Assembly: GCA_902464595.1 (NCBI GenBank)
Contig: CABQJX010000035.1
Location: forward strand, 1 to 22,179
Reading direction: 5' to 3'
Length of the DNA stretch: 22,179 nucleotides
Source: an uncultured Lachnoclostridium sp.
GTDB taxonomy: Bacteria; Bacillota; Clostridia; Lachnospirales; Lachnospiraceae
The position numbers were made by a program, and so were the translations under genes. The notes beneath the pieces are model-generated. The model worked only from the letters and a program-made list of their open reading frames with translations, was not told where the DNA came from and did no database searches. The stretch's first letter is position 1, and each line of letters starts with the position of its first letter. This document shows positions 1 through 7,079 of this stretch, in pieces.

Positions 1-41
1 TATCCGCTGGCAGAAGCCAGCCATCCGGCAGAAGCCGCAGG

Positions 42-59
42 AAGGGGAAAGATCCCCTT
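42..59. other. Small perfect hairpin at the window's left edge
   Basis: A 7-bp perfect stem (42-48 pairing with 53-59) closes an AAGA tetraloop. It is not followed by a T-run, so it is not a convincing terminator. All three forward frames are open from base 1 to stops at about 77-96, so the 3' tail of an upstream gene could lie here, but no recognisable protein is seen. It could also be the last helix of a structured leader that starts outside the window. Confidence 0.35.
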
Positions 60-107
60 GTCTATTTACCATATGAATAAGAAACAGGATGAATAGAAAC
101 AGAATCC

Positions 108-159
108 ATGCCAGGAAGGTTTATGGGGGCAGAAGCCGCCATCTTTTCCTGGCATTTTT
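108..159 (+). terminator. Terminator or attenuator hairpin upstream of the ECF gene
   Basis: The outer arms ATGCCAGGAA (108-117) and TTCCTGGCAT (146-155) are perfect complements, and a run of T follows (155-159). Inside the loop a second helix forms: ATGG (123-126) with CCAT (139-142) and GGC (128-130) with GCC (135-137), closing an AGAA loop. This is a textbook intrinsic terminator shape about 85 bases before the next start codon. It either ends an upstream transcript or attenuates the ECF gene in response to a leader that begins outside the window. The two cannot be told apart here. Confidence 0.6.
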
Positions 160-242
160 GTCTGGAAATTTGTCAGGAAAGTCAGAATCCTGTTTATCCC
201 AATGGGAAAGAGATAAAACTTGTATGGAAAAGGAGTACGGAT

Positions 243-773
243 ATGACAGAACGATTAACAGTAAAACATATGGTTTTGGGGGCGTTTTTCCTGGCTTTAG
301 GAATGATCCTCCCCTTTTTTACAGGCCAGATCCCAGCGGTGGGCAGTATGCTGCTTCCCATGCACATCCCGGTTCTTCTCTGCAGTTATGTATGCGGATG
401 GCAGTGGGGATTGCTGGTGGGTTTGGTGGCTCCTCTGCTTCGCAGCGCTGTATGGGGGATGCCGCCTATGATGCCTGTGGCTGCTGCCATGGCCTTTGAG
501 CTGGCTGCTTATGGGGCAGTGACAGGATTTCTCTATGGAAAAATGGAGAAAAGCCCGGTATCGATTTACATAAGCCTTTTGAGTGCTATGGCTGTGGGCC
601 GGATCGTGTGGGGCGTTGTCAGTGTATTTCTCTATGGGATCATGGGAAAAGCATTTTCAGTTTCTCTGTTTTTAAGCGGGGCGCTGTTTACCGCTATTCC
701 AGGAATTGTGCTCCAATTGTTACTGATCCCTGTGATTGTGGCTTCCCTGGAGAAGGCCAGGCTTATAAAATAG
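243..773 (+). CDS. ECF transporter S component (vitamin-type substrate binder)
   Basis: This encodes a 176-residue, very hydrophobic protein with about six membrane segments: roughly residues 10-28, 35-52, 55-75, 80-100, 108-133 and 142-170. Its size, the short charged N-terminus (MTERLTVKHMVLGAFF) and the helical pattern fit the membrane-embedded substrate-capture (S) subunit of energy-coupling factor importers, which pair with a shared EcfA/EcfA'/EcfT module. That module is not in this window. The start at 243 was chosen because AAGGAG lies at 228-233 with good spacing. An upstream in-frame ATG at 108 sits inside a terminator-like hairpin and would add an implausible leader. The substrate is not evident; the kinase-like gene downstream may act on the same compound. 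Confidence is high for the family and low for the ligand. Confidence 0.75.
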   Translation: MTERLTVKHMVLGAFFLALGMILPFFTGQIPAVGSMLLPMHIPVLLCSYVCGWQWGLLVGLVAPLLRSAVWGMPPMMPVAAAMAFELAAYGAVTGFLYGKMEKSPVSIYISLLSAMAVGRIVWGVVSVFLYGIMGKAFSVSLFLSGALFTAIPGIVLQLLLIPVIVASLEKARLIK

Positions 774-902
774 AGAAAAAAGCAAAATGCATGAAGCGCC
801 GGGCCAAAGAAGCTAGGTGAAAGAGCCATGGTAAGAAGCGCCGGGGCAAAAGTGCTGGCTGAAACATACAGAGCAAAACGCGCAGAGGATAGAGGACAAG
901 GT

Positions 903-1985
903 ATGAGAGATTTATTGCGGGAGCACAGGAAGATGTATCCCTGTATGCAGGTTCAGGATGCTGTGAAGCTGTTGTATCAGAGTGAGTTTGGCGGGGGTCA
1001 TATGATCGCCAATCCTCAGAAAAGCCTGGAATTTTTAAAGCAGGAGCAGCGGGAACGAAAGGGGCATTTGGCTTCTCTTAAAAAAACAGACTTTCCTGTC
1101 TGCCAGCCAATTGGCGGCGGGATGTACCGGATTTCCCTGGACGCCCTGGATGAGGGGCTTTCCCCGGAAACCCTGAATCAAATGTTTGTTCAGACCGCAG
1201 ATCATAAGCTGGGGACAAGAGAGGGGCTGGAGGAAAAGCTCAGGCTTCTGCTTCAGTGCAGCAGGCAGGGAGACCTTCCCTTTGGTGAGGAGCAGGTTCT
1301 TTCATATCTGGACGATTACCGGGCCAAGGGGTATCCTATGGTGAGCCACAGCGCAGTTTACAGAGAGGCTTACAGCCCGGCATACCGGGTTGTTTCAGAG
1401 GCGTATGTGCGCTATTATAGGGCTTTTTGCCGGATTGACCAGGCGCTCAAAAAAGCCAGGATGTCAGGAGGACGCTGCCAGGTTCTTGCAGCCATTGATG
1501 GGATGTGCGCCAGCGGAAAGAGTACCATGGGACGCATACTGCAGGGGATTTATAGCTGTAACCTATTTCATATGGACGATTATTTTCTCCAGCCGCACCA
1601 GAGGACAGAGGAACGCATGAAGGAGATCGGAGGAAATGTGGATTATGAGCGGTTCCAGAAGGAGATTTTGGATCATATAGGGGATGAAAAGGGGCTGTCA
1701 TACCAGGTTTATGACTGTTCCAAGAGACAGCTGGCACAATGGGTCCGGGTTCCCCGGAGTGATCTGAATATCGTAGAGGGCTCTTACAGCCAGCATCCTT
1801 ATTTTGGCCCGGTGTGGGATCTGCGCTTTTTCTGCGGGATCAGTGAAGAAGAACAGATTTCCCGGATCCGGCTCAGGAATGGGGAAGCCATGCTGGAGCG
1901 GTTTAAGAATGAATGGATCCCCAAGGAAAATGAATATTTTGCCGCCTTTTCTATCAGGGAAAAGAGCATAGCGGCGTCGGAATAA
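903..1985 (+). CDS. P-loop kinase-like protein (uridine kinase/PRK-like C-terminal domain)
   Basis: This encodes 360 residues if read from the ATG at 903 (GAGG at 892-895). An in-frame ATG at 828 with AGGTGA upstream would add 25 residues of weakly protein-like sequence. The C-terminal half has a Walker A motif, GMCASGKST (about residues 200-208), followed by FHMDDYF and a VDYERF segment. This is the layout of the uridine kinase/phosphoribulokinase group of small-molecule kinases, in which the D-D-(Y/F) segment contacts substrate. The N-terminal ~190 residues (with QSEFGGGHMI) form a separate domain that I do not recognise. The gene follows the ECF component by about 130 bases in the same direction, so import and phosphorylation of the same vitamin or nucleoside-like compound is plausible but unproven. 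Confidence 0.6.
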   Translation: MRDLLREHRKMYPCMQVQDAVKLLYQSEFGGGHMIANPQKSLEFLKQEQRERKGHLASLKKTDFPVCQPIGGGMYRISLDALDEGLSPETLNQMFVQTADHKLGTREGLEEKLRLLLQCSRQGDLPFGEEQVLSYLDDYRAKGYPMVSHSAVYREAYSPAYRVVSEAYVRYYRAFCRIDQALKKARMSGGRCQVLAAIDGMCASGKSTMGRILQGIYSCNLFHMDDYFLQPHQRTEERMKEIGGNVDYERFQKEILDHIGDEKGLSYQVYDCSKRQLAQWVRVPRSDLNIVEGSYSQHPYFGPVWDLRFFCGISEEEQISRIRLRNGEAMLERFKNEWIPKENEYFAAFSIREKSIAASE

Positions 1986-2031
1986 AACAAGCGGACTTAA
2001 GAAGGGTTCAGACAATTATTAGAAGTGAAGC

Positions 2032-2070
2032 AAAGGGAGCGGAAACTATTGTATTTTCCGTTCTCTTTTT
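2032..2070 (+). terminator. Intrinsic terminator after the kinase-like gene
   Basis: The arms 2032-2045 and 2055-2068 form a 14-bp stem with two G-U wobbles and a 9-base loop. The right arm runs into a T-rich tail (2066-2070). It closes the ECF/kinase unit. Its right arm lies inside the spacer of the next promoter, so termination and re-initiation are packed into about 50 bases. Confidence 0.7.
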
Positions 2071-2078
2071 GATATAAT
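2049..2078 (+). promoter_or_regulatory. Candidate sigma-A promoter for plsC-pheA-ATPase
   Basis: A perfect TATAAT (2073-2078) is preceded, 18 bases upstream, by a weak -35-like TTGTAT (2049-2054, three of six matches to TTGACA). Transcription would start near 2085, about 25 bases before the plsC start. The -10 box is strong and the -35 is poor. Confidence 0.5.
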
Positions 2079-2110
2079 GGGAGAAACGACTGGTTAAAGG
2101 AGACAAGACA

Positions 2111-2866
2111 ATGCGTATCATTTTAGTAGCACTGGCGGTTATATTATACCTTATTTTATCCATTCCGCTGCTGCTCATTTTGAATCTGGAGGAGAAAAAG
2201 GATCCCGTAAAGGCACAGGAGAAGAGCCTGAAAAGGGTACAGTGGATCTTCCGCCTGGTCTTAAAGCTGGCGGGAGTTACTTATGAGGTCAGGGGGCTGG
2301 AGAATATCCCTGCTGACAGGGCAGTTCTTTATGTGGGAAACCACAGAAGTTATTTTGACATTTTGGTAGGTTATGTGACGGTTCCCGGCCTGACAGGATT
2401 TGTGGCCAAAAAGGAAATGATCAAAATTCCCCTTCTGCGGGACTGGATGAGACGGGTCAATTGTCTGTTTTTGGATCGTGAGAATATAAAAGAAGGATTA
2501 AAGACAATTTTAGAAGGCATTGAAAAGGTAAAATCCGGAGTCTCTATCTGGATCTTTCCTGAGGGAACCCGCAATGAGCATGAGGACATGACCGATCTCC
2601 TTCCCTTTCATGAGGGAAGCATGAAGATCGCACAGAAAAGCGGATGCCCAGTGGTTCCGGTGGCGATCACAGGAACGGCAGAGATATTTGAAAACCATCT
2701 GCCTTTTATAAAGCCTGGTCATGTATGCATCCAGTATGGAGAACCATTTTACATTAAAGATCTCCCAGCGGAGGAACGAAAATTCGTGGGAGCATATACC
2801 AGAGACCGGATCATTGATATGTTAAAAGAAGGCAGCAGAGAAAACAGGAGCATTGACAGAGTATGA
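2111..2866 (+). CDS. plsC: 1-acyl-sn-glycerol-3-phosphate acyltransferase
   Basis: This 251-residue enzyme transfers an acyl group to lysophosphatidic acid, making phosphatidic acid for membrane phospholipids. It acts at the inner face of the cytoplasmic membrane. An N-terminal hydrophobic anchor covers roughly residues 3-25. The catalytic HX4D block reads NHRSYFD, with H78 and D83, and the acyl-acceptor block FPEGTR lies at residues 149-154; both are diagnostic of the PlsC/LPLAT family. The length is normal. The start is supported by AAAGGAGA (about 2096-2103). Its stop codon overlaps the start of pheA as ATGA, so the two are translationally coupled although their pathways are unrelated. A lysophospholipid acyltransferase of slightly different specificity is the main alternative. 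Confidence 0.88.
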   Translation: MRIILVALAVILYLILSIPLLLILNLEEKKDPVKAQEKSLKRVQWIFRLVLKLAGVTYEVRGLENIPADRAVLYVGNHRSYFDILVGYVTVPGLTGFVAKKEMIKIPLLRDWMRRVNCLFLDRENIKEGLKTILEGIEKVKSGVSIWIFPEGTRNEHEDMTDLLPFHEGSMKIAQKSGCPVVPVAITGTAEIFENHLPFIKPGHVCIQYGEPFYIKDLPAEERKFVGAYTRDRIIDMLKEGSRENRSIDRV

Positions 2867-3999
2867 AACAGCTAGATTTACAGCAGATCAGGGGGCAGCT
2901 GGATCAGATCGACAGCCAGCTGGTAGAGTTATTTGAGGAGAGGATGAAGCTGTGCGGGGAGGTGGCGGAGTTTAAGATCCGCACAGGGAAAGCCGTTTAT
3001 GATGGAGAGCGGGAAAAGCAGAAGCTGGAAGCAGTCACAGGAAAAGCCCATGGGGATTTCAACAAAAAAGGTGTTTATGAGCTGTTCTCCCAGATCATGA
3101 CGATCAGCCGCCGGCTTCAGTACCGCCTCCTGTCAGAACATGGGATCCGGGGGGATATGGGTTTTACTATGGTGGAACAGTTAAACACAGACGGGATCCA
3201 GGTGGTTTACCAGGGAACAGAGGGAGCCTACCAGCACGGTGCGGCCCTTCGGTTTTTCGGGGAAACAACCCCTATGTATCATGTAAAGACGTTTGAGGAC
3301 GTGATGGTGGAGGTTGAGGAGGGACGGGCAGATTACGGTGTTCTTCCCATCGAAAATTCCTCAGCAGGGGCAGTCAGTGACAATTATGACAACCTGGTAA
3401 AGCATAACCTGTATATTGTGGCAGAGATCCAGCTTCCTGTGAACCATGCCCTTTTAGGCGTCCCAGGCGCAGAGCTTTCCGACATAAGAAAGGTGTACTC
3501 CCACTCCCAGGCGCTGATGCAGTGTTCCAGATACCTGGATTCCCACCGGGAATGGGTGCAGATGAATTTGGAGAATACAGCGGTAGCGGCCCAAAAAGTG
3601 ATCCGGGAAGGGGATATATCCCAGGCAGCTGTGGCAAGCCCTATTGCAGGGCAGCTCTACGGGCTCAAGACCCTGGCGGAGGGGATTAACAATGATACTC
3701 ACAACACCACCCGTTTTATTGTCCTGTCCAGACAGCCGGTTTATACACGCTCCGCTTCCAAGGTGAGTATCTGTTTCGAGGGGCTCCACAAGAGCGGATC
3801 CCTTTACAATATGCTGGGAAATTTCATTTATAATGACGTCAATATGCTGATGATCGAATCCAGGCCCATTGAGGGACGAAGCTGGGAATACCGCTTCTTT
3901 GTGGATGTGGAGGGTTCTCTGGCAGACGGGCCTATCCAGAATGCTCTAAAGGGGATCGCAGCGGAGGCGGTAAGCCTGAGGATACTGGGAAATTATTAA
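2863..3999 (+). CDS. pheA: Bifunctional chorismate mutase / prephenate dehydratase (P-protein)
   Basis: This 378-residue enzyme converts chorismate to prephenate and then to phenylpyruvate, the committed branch to phenylalanine. Three domains follow in order. Residues 1-90 are an AroQ-type chorismate mutase helix bundle (IRGQLDQIDSQLVELFEERM). Residues about 112-290 are the prephenate dehydratase (VVYQGTEGAYQ, GVLPIENSSAG, and the catalytic TRF at 283-285). Residues about 300-375 are an ACT regulatory domain with the ESRP motif at 332-335, which binds phenylalanine in this family, so feedback inhibition is expected. The domain set is complete and the length typical. The start codon overlaps the plsC stop. 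No leader peptide or T-box was seen, so transcriptional control by phenylalanine is not evident here. Confidence 0.93.
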   Translation: MKQLDLQQIRGQLDQIDSQLVELFEERMKLCGEVAEFKIRTGKAVYDGEREKQKLEAVTGKAHGDFNKKGVYELFSQIMTISRRLQYRLLSEHGIRGDMGFTMVEQLNTDGIQVVYQGTEGAYQHGAALRFFGETTPMYHVKTFEDVMVEVEEGRADYGVLPIENSSAGAVSDNYDNLVKHNLYIVAEIQLPVNHALLGVPGAELSDIRKVYSHSQALMQCSRYLDSHREWVQMNLENTAVAAQKVIREGDISQAAVASPIAGQLYGLKTLAEGINNDTHNTTRFIVLSRQPVYTRSASKVSICFEGLHKSGSLYNMLGNFIYNDVNMLMIESRPIEGRSWEYRFFVDVEGSLADGPIQNALKGIAAEAVSLRILGNY

Positions 4000-4016
4000 G
4001 GAGGCGGTTCAAAGCT

Positions 4017-5315
4017 ATGGATATTAAAAATCCGCTTTTATACAGGAAAATGGAACATCAAAGGCTGTTTGAGCGTATGGCCGGACTTTTGGGATTTTCA
4101 GATTGTCTGAGCTCTCCGGATCAAAGAGAGGGAGAGGATGGCGCTGCCTGCTGCTCTCAGCTGGTGGACTTGGCTGTAACCTATGGTTTCGAGGGAAATT
4201 TATGGCATTGTTTTCTGGCCCTCTGTCTGGCCAACAATGAAAATCCCTATACGACCACCTGCGAGATACGGGGGTCTGCGGGGGGATCCCTGGACAGCTT
4301 GGCGTTGGAGGATTACCGTATATTCAAGGCGCTGTTTGATGCAGATGTGAGCCATTTGGAGCCAGAGAGGCTGTGGGCCGTGATCGCTGATTATAAGCCC
4401 TCAGGCAGGGAAAGCCGGGTTTTCAACCGCCGGATCCGGGAACGGATCGTCCGCCTGGCTGTCCAGTTAGCCCAGGCAGCTGACCCAGAGGCATTTCAGC
4501 AGTGTATGGTGGATTTTTACCATGAGTTTGGAGTGGGAAAGTTTGGCCTTAATAAGGCGTTCCGCATCCTGAAACGGGAGGGGGAGGCCGTGGTGATCGA
4601 TCCCATTATCAATGTGGAGCACATTTATCTCAAGGATATTGTGGGATATGAGCTTCAGAAGCAGAAGCTGGTGGAAAATACAGAGGCTTTCATAGAGGGA
4701 AGGGAGGCAAATAACGTCCTGCTCTTTGGGGATGCGGGAACGGGAAAATCCTCCAGTGTGAAAGCGATCCTCAATGAATATTACAGCCGCGGGCTGCGTA
4801 TCATTGAAGTGTACAAGCATCAGTTCCAATGCCTTTCCCAGGTGCTGGAGCAGATCAAGGATCGGAATTACAAATTTATCATTTATATGGATGATCTCTC
4901 CTTTGAAGATTATGAGCTGGAATATAAGTATCTCAAGGCGATCCTGGAGGGAGGGCTGGGCCGCCGTCCGGACAATGTGCTGATCTATGCCACCTCTAAC
5001 CGCCGCCACCTGATCCGGGAGAAGTTCAGTGATAAGCGGGAGCTGGACGATGAGCTTCACAACAACGACACCGTTCAGGAAAAATTATCCCTGGCCGCCC
5101 GTTTTGGAGTAACAATCTACTATGGATCCCCGGATAAGAGACAGTTTGAGACCATCGTGCGGGAGCTGGCTGCGCGCTACGGCCTTTCCATGCCGGAGGA
5201 GGAGCTCTTTGCCCAGGCAAATAAGTGGGAGCTGAGCCATGGAGGGTTATCCGGCCGCACCGCTGCCCAGTTTATCACCCATCTGCGGGGGAAGCGTCCT
5301 GTGGAGGATCTTTGA
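4017..5315 (+). CDS. DUF815-type AAA ATPase
   Basis: This encodes a 432-residue cytoplasmic protein. The C-terminal two thirds form an AAA-type nucleotide-binding domain with Walker A GDAGTGKS (238-245), Walker B FIIYMDD (287-293) and a downstream ATSNRRHL segment resembling the sensor/arginine region. This arrangement, with a helical N-terminal region (about 1-190), matches the uncharacterised DUF815 family of bacterial ATPases, whose cellular role is not established. A Shine-Dalgarno AAGGAGG (3998-4004) directly abuts the pheA stop, so the gene is probably co-transcribed with plsC and pheA. No functional link to those enzymes is apparent. The family call is confident; function is unknown. 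Confidence 0.8.
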   Translation: MDIKNPLLYRKMEHQRLFERMAGLLGFSDCLSSPDQREGEDGAACCSQLVDLAVTYGFEGNLWHCFLALCLANNENPYTTTCEIRGSAGGSLDSLALEDYRIFKALFDADVSHLEPERLWAVIADYKPSGRESRVFNRRIRERIVRLAVQLAQAADPEAFQQCMVDFYHEFGVGKFGLNKAFRILKREGEAVVIDPIINVEHIYLKDIVGYELQKQKLVENTEAFIEGREANNVLLFGDAGTGKSSSVKAILNEYYSRGLRIIEVYKHQFQCLSQVLEQIKDRNYKFIIYMDDLSFEDYELEYKYLKAILEGGLGRRPDNVLIYATSNRRHLIREKFSDKRELDDELHNNDTVQEKLSLAARFGVTIYYGSPDKRQFETIVRELAARYGLSMPEEELFAQANKWELSHGGLSGRTAAQFITHLRGKRPVEDL

Positions 5316-5390
5316 TCTCCCATGTCATAGAAAATCTTCCCAGATATGCTCCTTCTGAATAGGGAAGCAGTATAGCTCATTGGTTACAAA

Positions 5391-5407
5391 TTTACATAAA
5401 TTTTACA
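5391..5407 (+). promoter_or_regulatory. Pho-box-like direct repeat upstream of the polyphosphate operon
   Basis: Two exact TTTACA hexamers (5391-5396 and 5402-5407) are separated by five bases, giving an 11-bp period. A further GTTACA lies at 5383-5388, and ATTACC at 5413-5418 continues the 11-bp phase. Tandem TT(A/C/T)ACA repeats at this spacing are the known binding pattern of the phosphate-starvation regulator PhoP in Bacillus and relatives. The genes downstream make and degrade polyphosphate, which fits phosphate control. The site lies about 50-70 bases before the likely transcription start, further upstream than is usual. Confidence 0.45.
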
Positions 5408-5415
5408 GAAATATT

Positions 5416-5445
5416 ACCCTTCTGTGCTGTAATAGCCAGAAGGGT
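5416..5445. terminator. Inverted repeat: weak terminator of the ATPase unit or operator
   Basis: ACCCTTCTG (5416-5424) pairs perfectly with CAGAAGGGT (5437-5445), and an inner GCT/AGC adds three pairs. The following bases (CGTTTATAATT) are only moderately T-rich, so termination would be weak. The repeat lies between the Pho-like box and the TATAAT box, so it could instead be a regulator-binding palindrome. Both readings remain open. Confidence 0.4.
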
Positions 5446-5449
5446 CGTT

Positions 5450-5455
5450 TATAAT
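5450..5455 (+). promoter_or_regulatory. -10 box for the ppx-ppk operon
   Basis: A perfect TATAAT lies about 57 bases before the start codon. The sequence at the expected -35 position (5427-5432, CTGTAA) is poor. A strong -10 with no -35 is the usual look of a promoter that needs an activator, which would fit the Pho-like repeat upstream. Confidence 0.4.
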
Positions 5456-5511
5456 TGCTATCATGGATAAAAATGGTCAAAATTGATCTGGATTAAAAAG
5501 GAGTTGATAAA

Positions 5512-7077
5512 ATGGCAGTTCGTATATTCGCAGCCATTGACGTAGGTTCATTTGAGCTGGAATTAGGTATTTATGAGATATCCTATAAGACAGGGATCCG
5601 CCGGATCGACCATGTCCGCCATGTGATCCCATTGGGGAAGGATACCTACAGCGCTGGAAAGATCAGCTATGAGCTGGCGGAGGAAATGTGCCGGGTTCTG
5701 GAGGGATTTGTGGAGATCATGAAGTCCTACCGGGTAAAAGATTACAGGGCCTATGCTACCAGCGCTATGAGGGAGGCGCGGAACCGTCAGATGATCTTGG
5801 AGCAGATCCGTGTGCGCACAGGACTTACCGTGCGGGTCATCAGCAATTCCGAGCAGCGTTTTATCAGCTATAAGGCCATTGCGGTTCAGGCCGGGGAATT
5901 TAACCGCATTATCCAGAAGGGAACAGCGATCGTGGACGTGGGCTTTGGAAGTACCCAGCTGTCCCTGTTTGACAAGGAATCGCTGGTCACTACCCAGAAC
6001 CTGCCTCTGGGAACCCTTCGGGTGAGAGGGCTTCTTGAGAGGATTCCGGCTACTGTGGAGGAGCATCTGCAGCATATCGAGGAGATCGTGGACAACGAGT
6101 TATTCACCTTCCGGAAGATGTATCTGAAGGAACGGGAGATCGCGAACCTGATCGGTATAGGAGAAAATATTTTTTATATCATGGATCGTCTGGGGCTAAA
6201 GGGACAGGAAGATCATATCGACGCCTCTGCCATGAAAGAGTTTTATGACCACATGTGCCACCTGAGCACAGATCAGATCGAGGAACAGTTTGGGATAAAC
6301 GGCGACTATGCCGCCCTTCTCCTGCCAAGCGTAGTGGTTTATAAGAGGATCCTGGAGATTACGGGAGCGGATATGTTCTGGGTTCCGGGAATCCGGCTCT
6401 GTGATGGGATCGCGGCTGAGTATGCCAGCGACAATAAGCTGATCCGATTCAGCCATGATTTTGAGGAAGATATTTTGGCTGCTTCCCGTAATATGGCGAA
6501 ACGGTATAAATGCCACATCAGCCATAACCAGGTATTGGAACAGTATGCCATGGATATTTTTGACAGCACCAGAAAGTATCACGGACTGGGGCAGCGGGAG
6601 CGCCTTCTGCTGCGGATCGCAGTGCAGCTTCATGCCTGCGGGAAATTCATCAGTATACGCAATTCCAATGAGTGCTCCTATAACATTATCATGTCAACAG
6701 AGATCATTGGACTCAGTCATCTGGAGCGGGAGATCATTGCCAATGTGGTGCGATATAATATCAGGGATTTTGATTACGACAAGGTGCATCTGGAGACAAC
6801 CGCCCATTTGGAAGATCATTCAGGATTCAGCCGCAATTCCATTACCATTCTTATTGCGAAGCTGACCGCCATCCTCCGGCTGGCTAATTCCATGGATCGG
6901 AGCCATAGGGAAAAGCTGGCAGACTGCCGCATGTCTGTTCGCGAGGGAGAGCTGGTCATCACCACCGGATACCAGGGAAATATGGCTTTGGAGGCGGCAT
7001 CCTTTGAACAGAAAGCAGATTTCTTTGAGGAAATTTTTGGAATAAGACCGGTTCTGAGACAAAAAAGGAGGGTGTGA
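5512..7077 (+). CDS. Ppx/GppA-family phosphatase (exopolyphosphatase-like), divergent
   Basis: This encodes 521 residues. The N-terminal ~300 residues form the sugar-kinase/actin-type fold of the Ppx/GppA family: phosphate-1 loop AAIDVGS (residues 7-13), the glutamate region SEQR with E114 in the position of the family's catalytic glutamate, and phosphate-2 loop VDVGFGSTQ (141-149). Family members usually read DIGTNS, EEAR and DIGGGSTE, so each motif is altered. The C-terminal ~200 residues resemble the HD-type helical domain of Ppx proteins, but the HD pair reads HA (H374-A375). Enzymes of this family cleave phosphate from polyphosphate or pppGpp. The start has AAAGGAG upstream (5497-5503). 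The gene abuts ppk, so polyphosphate turnover is the best guess; the protein could also be a regulator that only binds polyphosphate or (p)ppGpp. Confidence 0.75.
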   Translation: MAVRIFAAIDVGSFELELGIYEISYKTGIRRIDHVRHVIPLGKDTYSAGKISYELAEEMCRVLEGFVEIMKSYRVKDYRAYATSAMREARNRQMILEQIRVRTGLTVRVISNSEQRFISYKAIAVQAGEFNRIIQKGTAIVDVGFGSTQLSLFDKESLVTTQNLPLGTLRVRGLLERIPATVEEHLQHIEEIVDNELFTFRKMYLKEREIANLIGIGENIFYIMDRLGLKGQEDHIDASAMKEFYDHMCHLSTDQIEEQFGINGDYAALLLPSVVVYKRILEITGADMFWVPGIRLCDGIAAEYASDNKLIRFSHDFEEDILAASRNMAKRYKCHISHNQVLEQYAMDIFDSTRKYHGLGQRERLLLRIAVQLHACGKFISIRNSNECSYNIIMSTEIIGLSHLEREIIANVVRYNIRDFDYDKVHLETTAHLEDHSGFSRNSITILIAKLTAILRLANSMDRSHREKLADCRMSVREGELVITTGYQGNMALEAASFEQKADFFEEIFGIRPVLRQKRRV

Positions 7078-7079
7078 TC

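Noticed and set aside
1..107. Cobalamin, TPP or FMN riboswitch before the ECF gene
   Set aside because: Hairpins are present but none of the conserved core sequences of these classes could be found; a leader outside the window cannot be judged.
4467..5060. Long reverse-strand open frame (197 codons) opposite the DUF815 ATPase gene
   Set aside because: It lies entirely inside a gene with clear Walker motifs, has no ribosome site, and its composition is that of an antisense shadow.
7074..7079. GTG at 7074 as the ppk1 start
   Set aside because: It is only two bases from AGGAGG; the ATG at 7080 has normal spacing.
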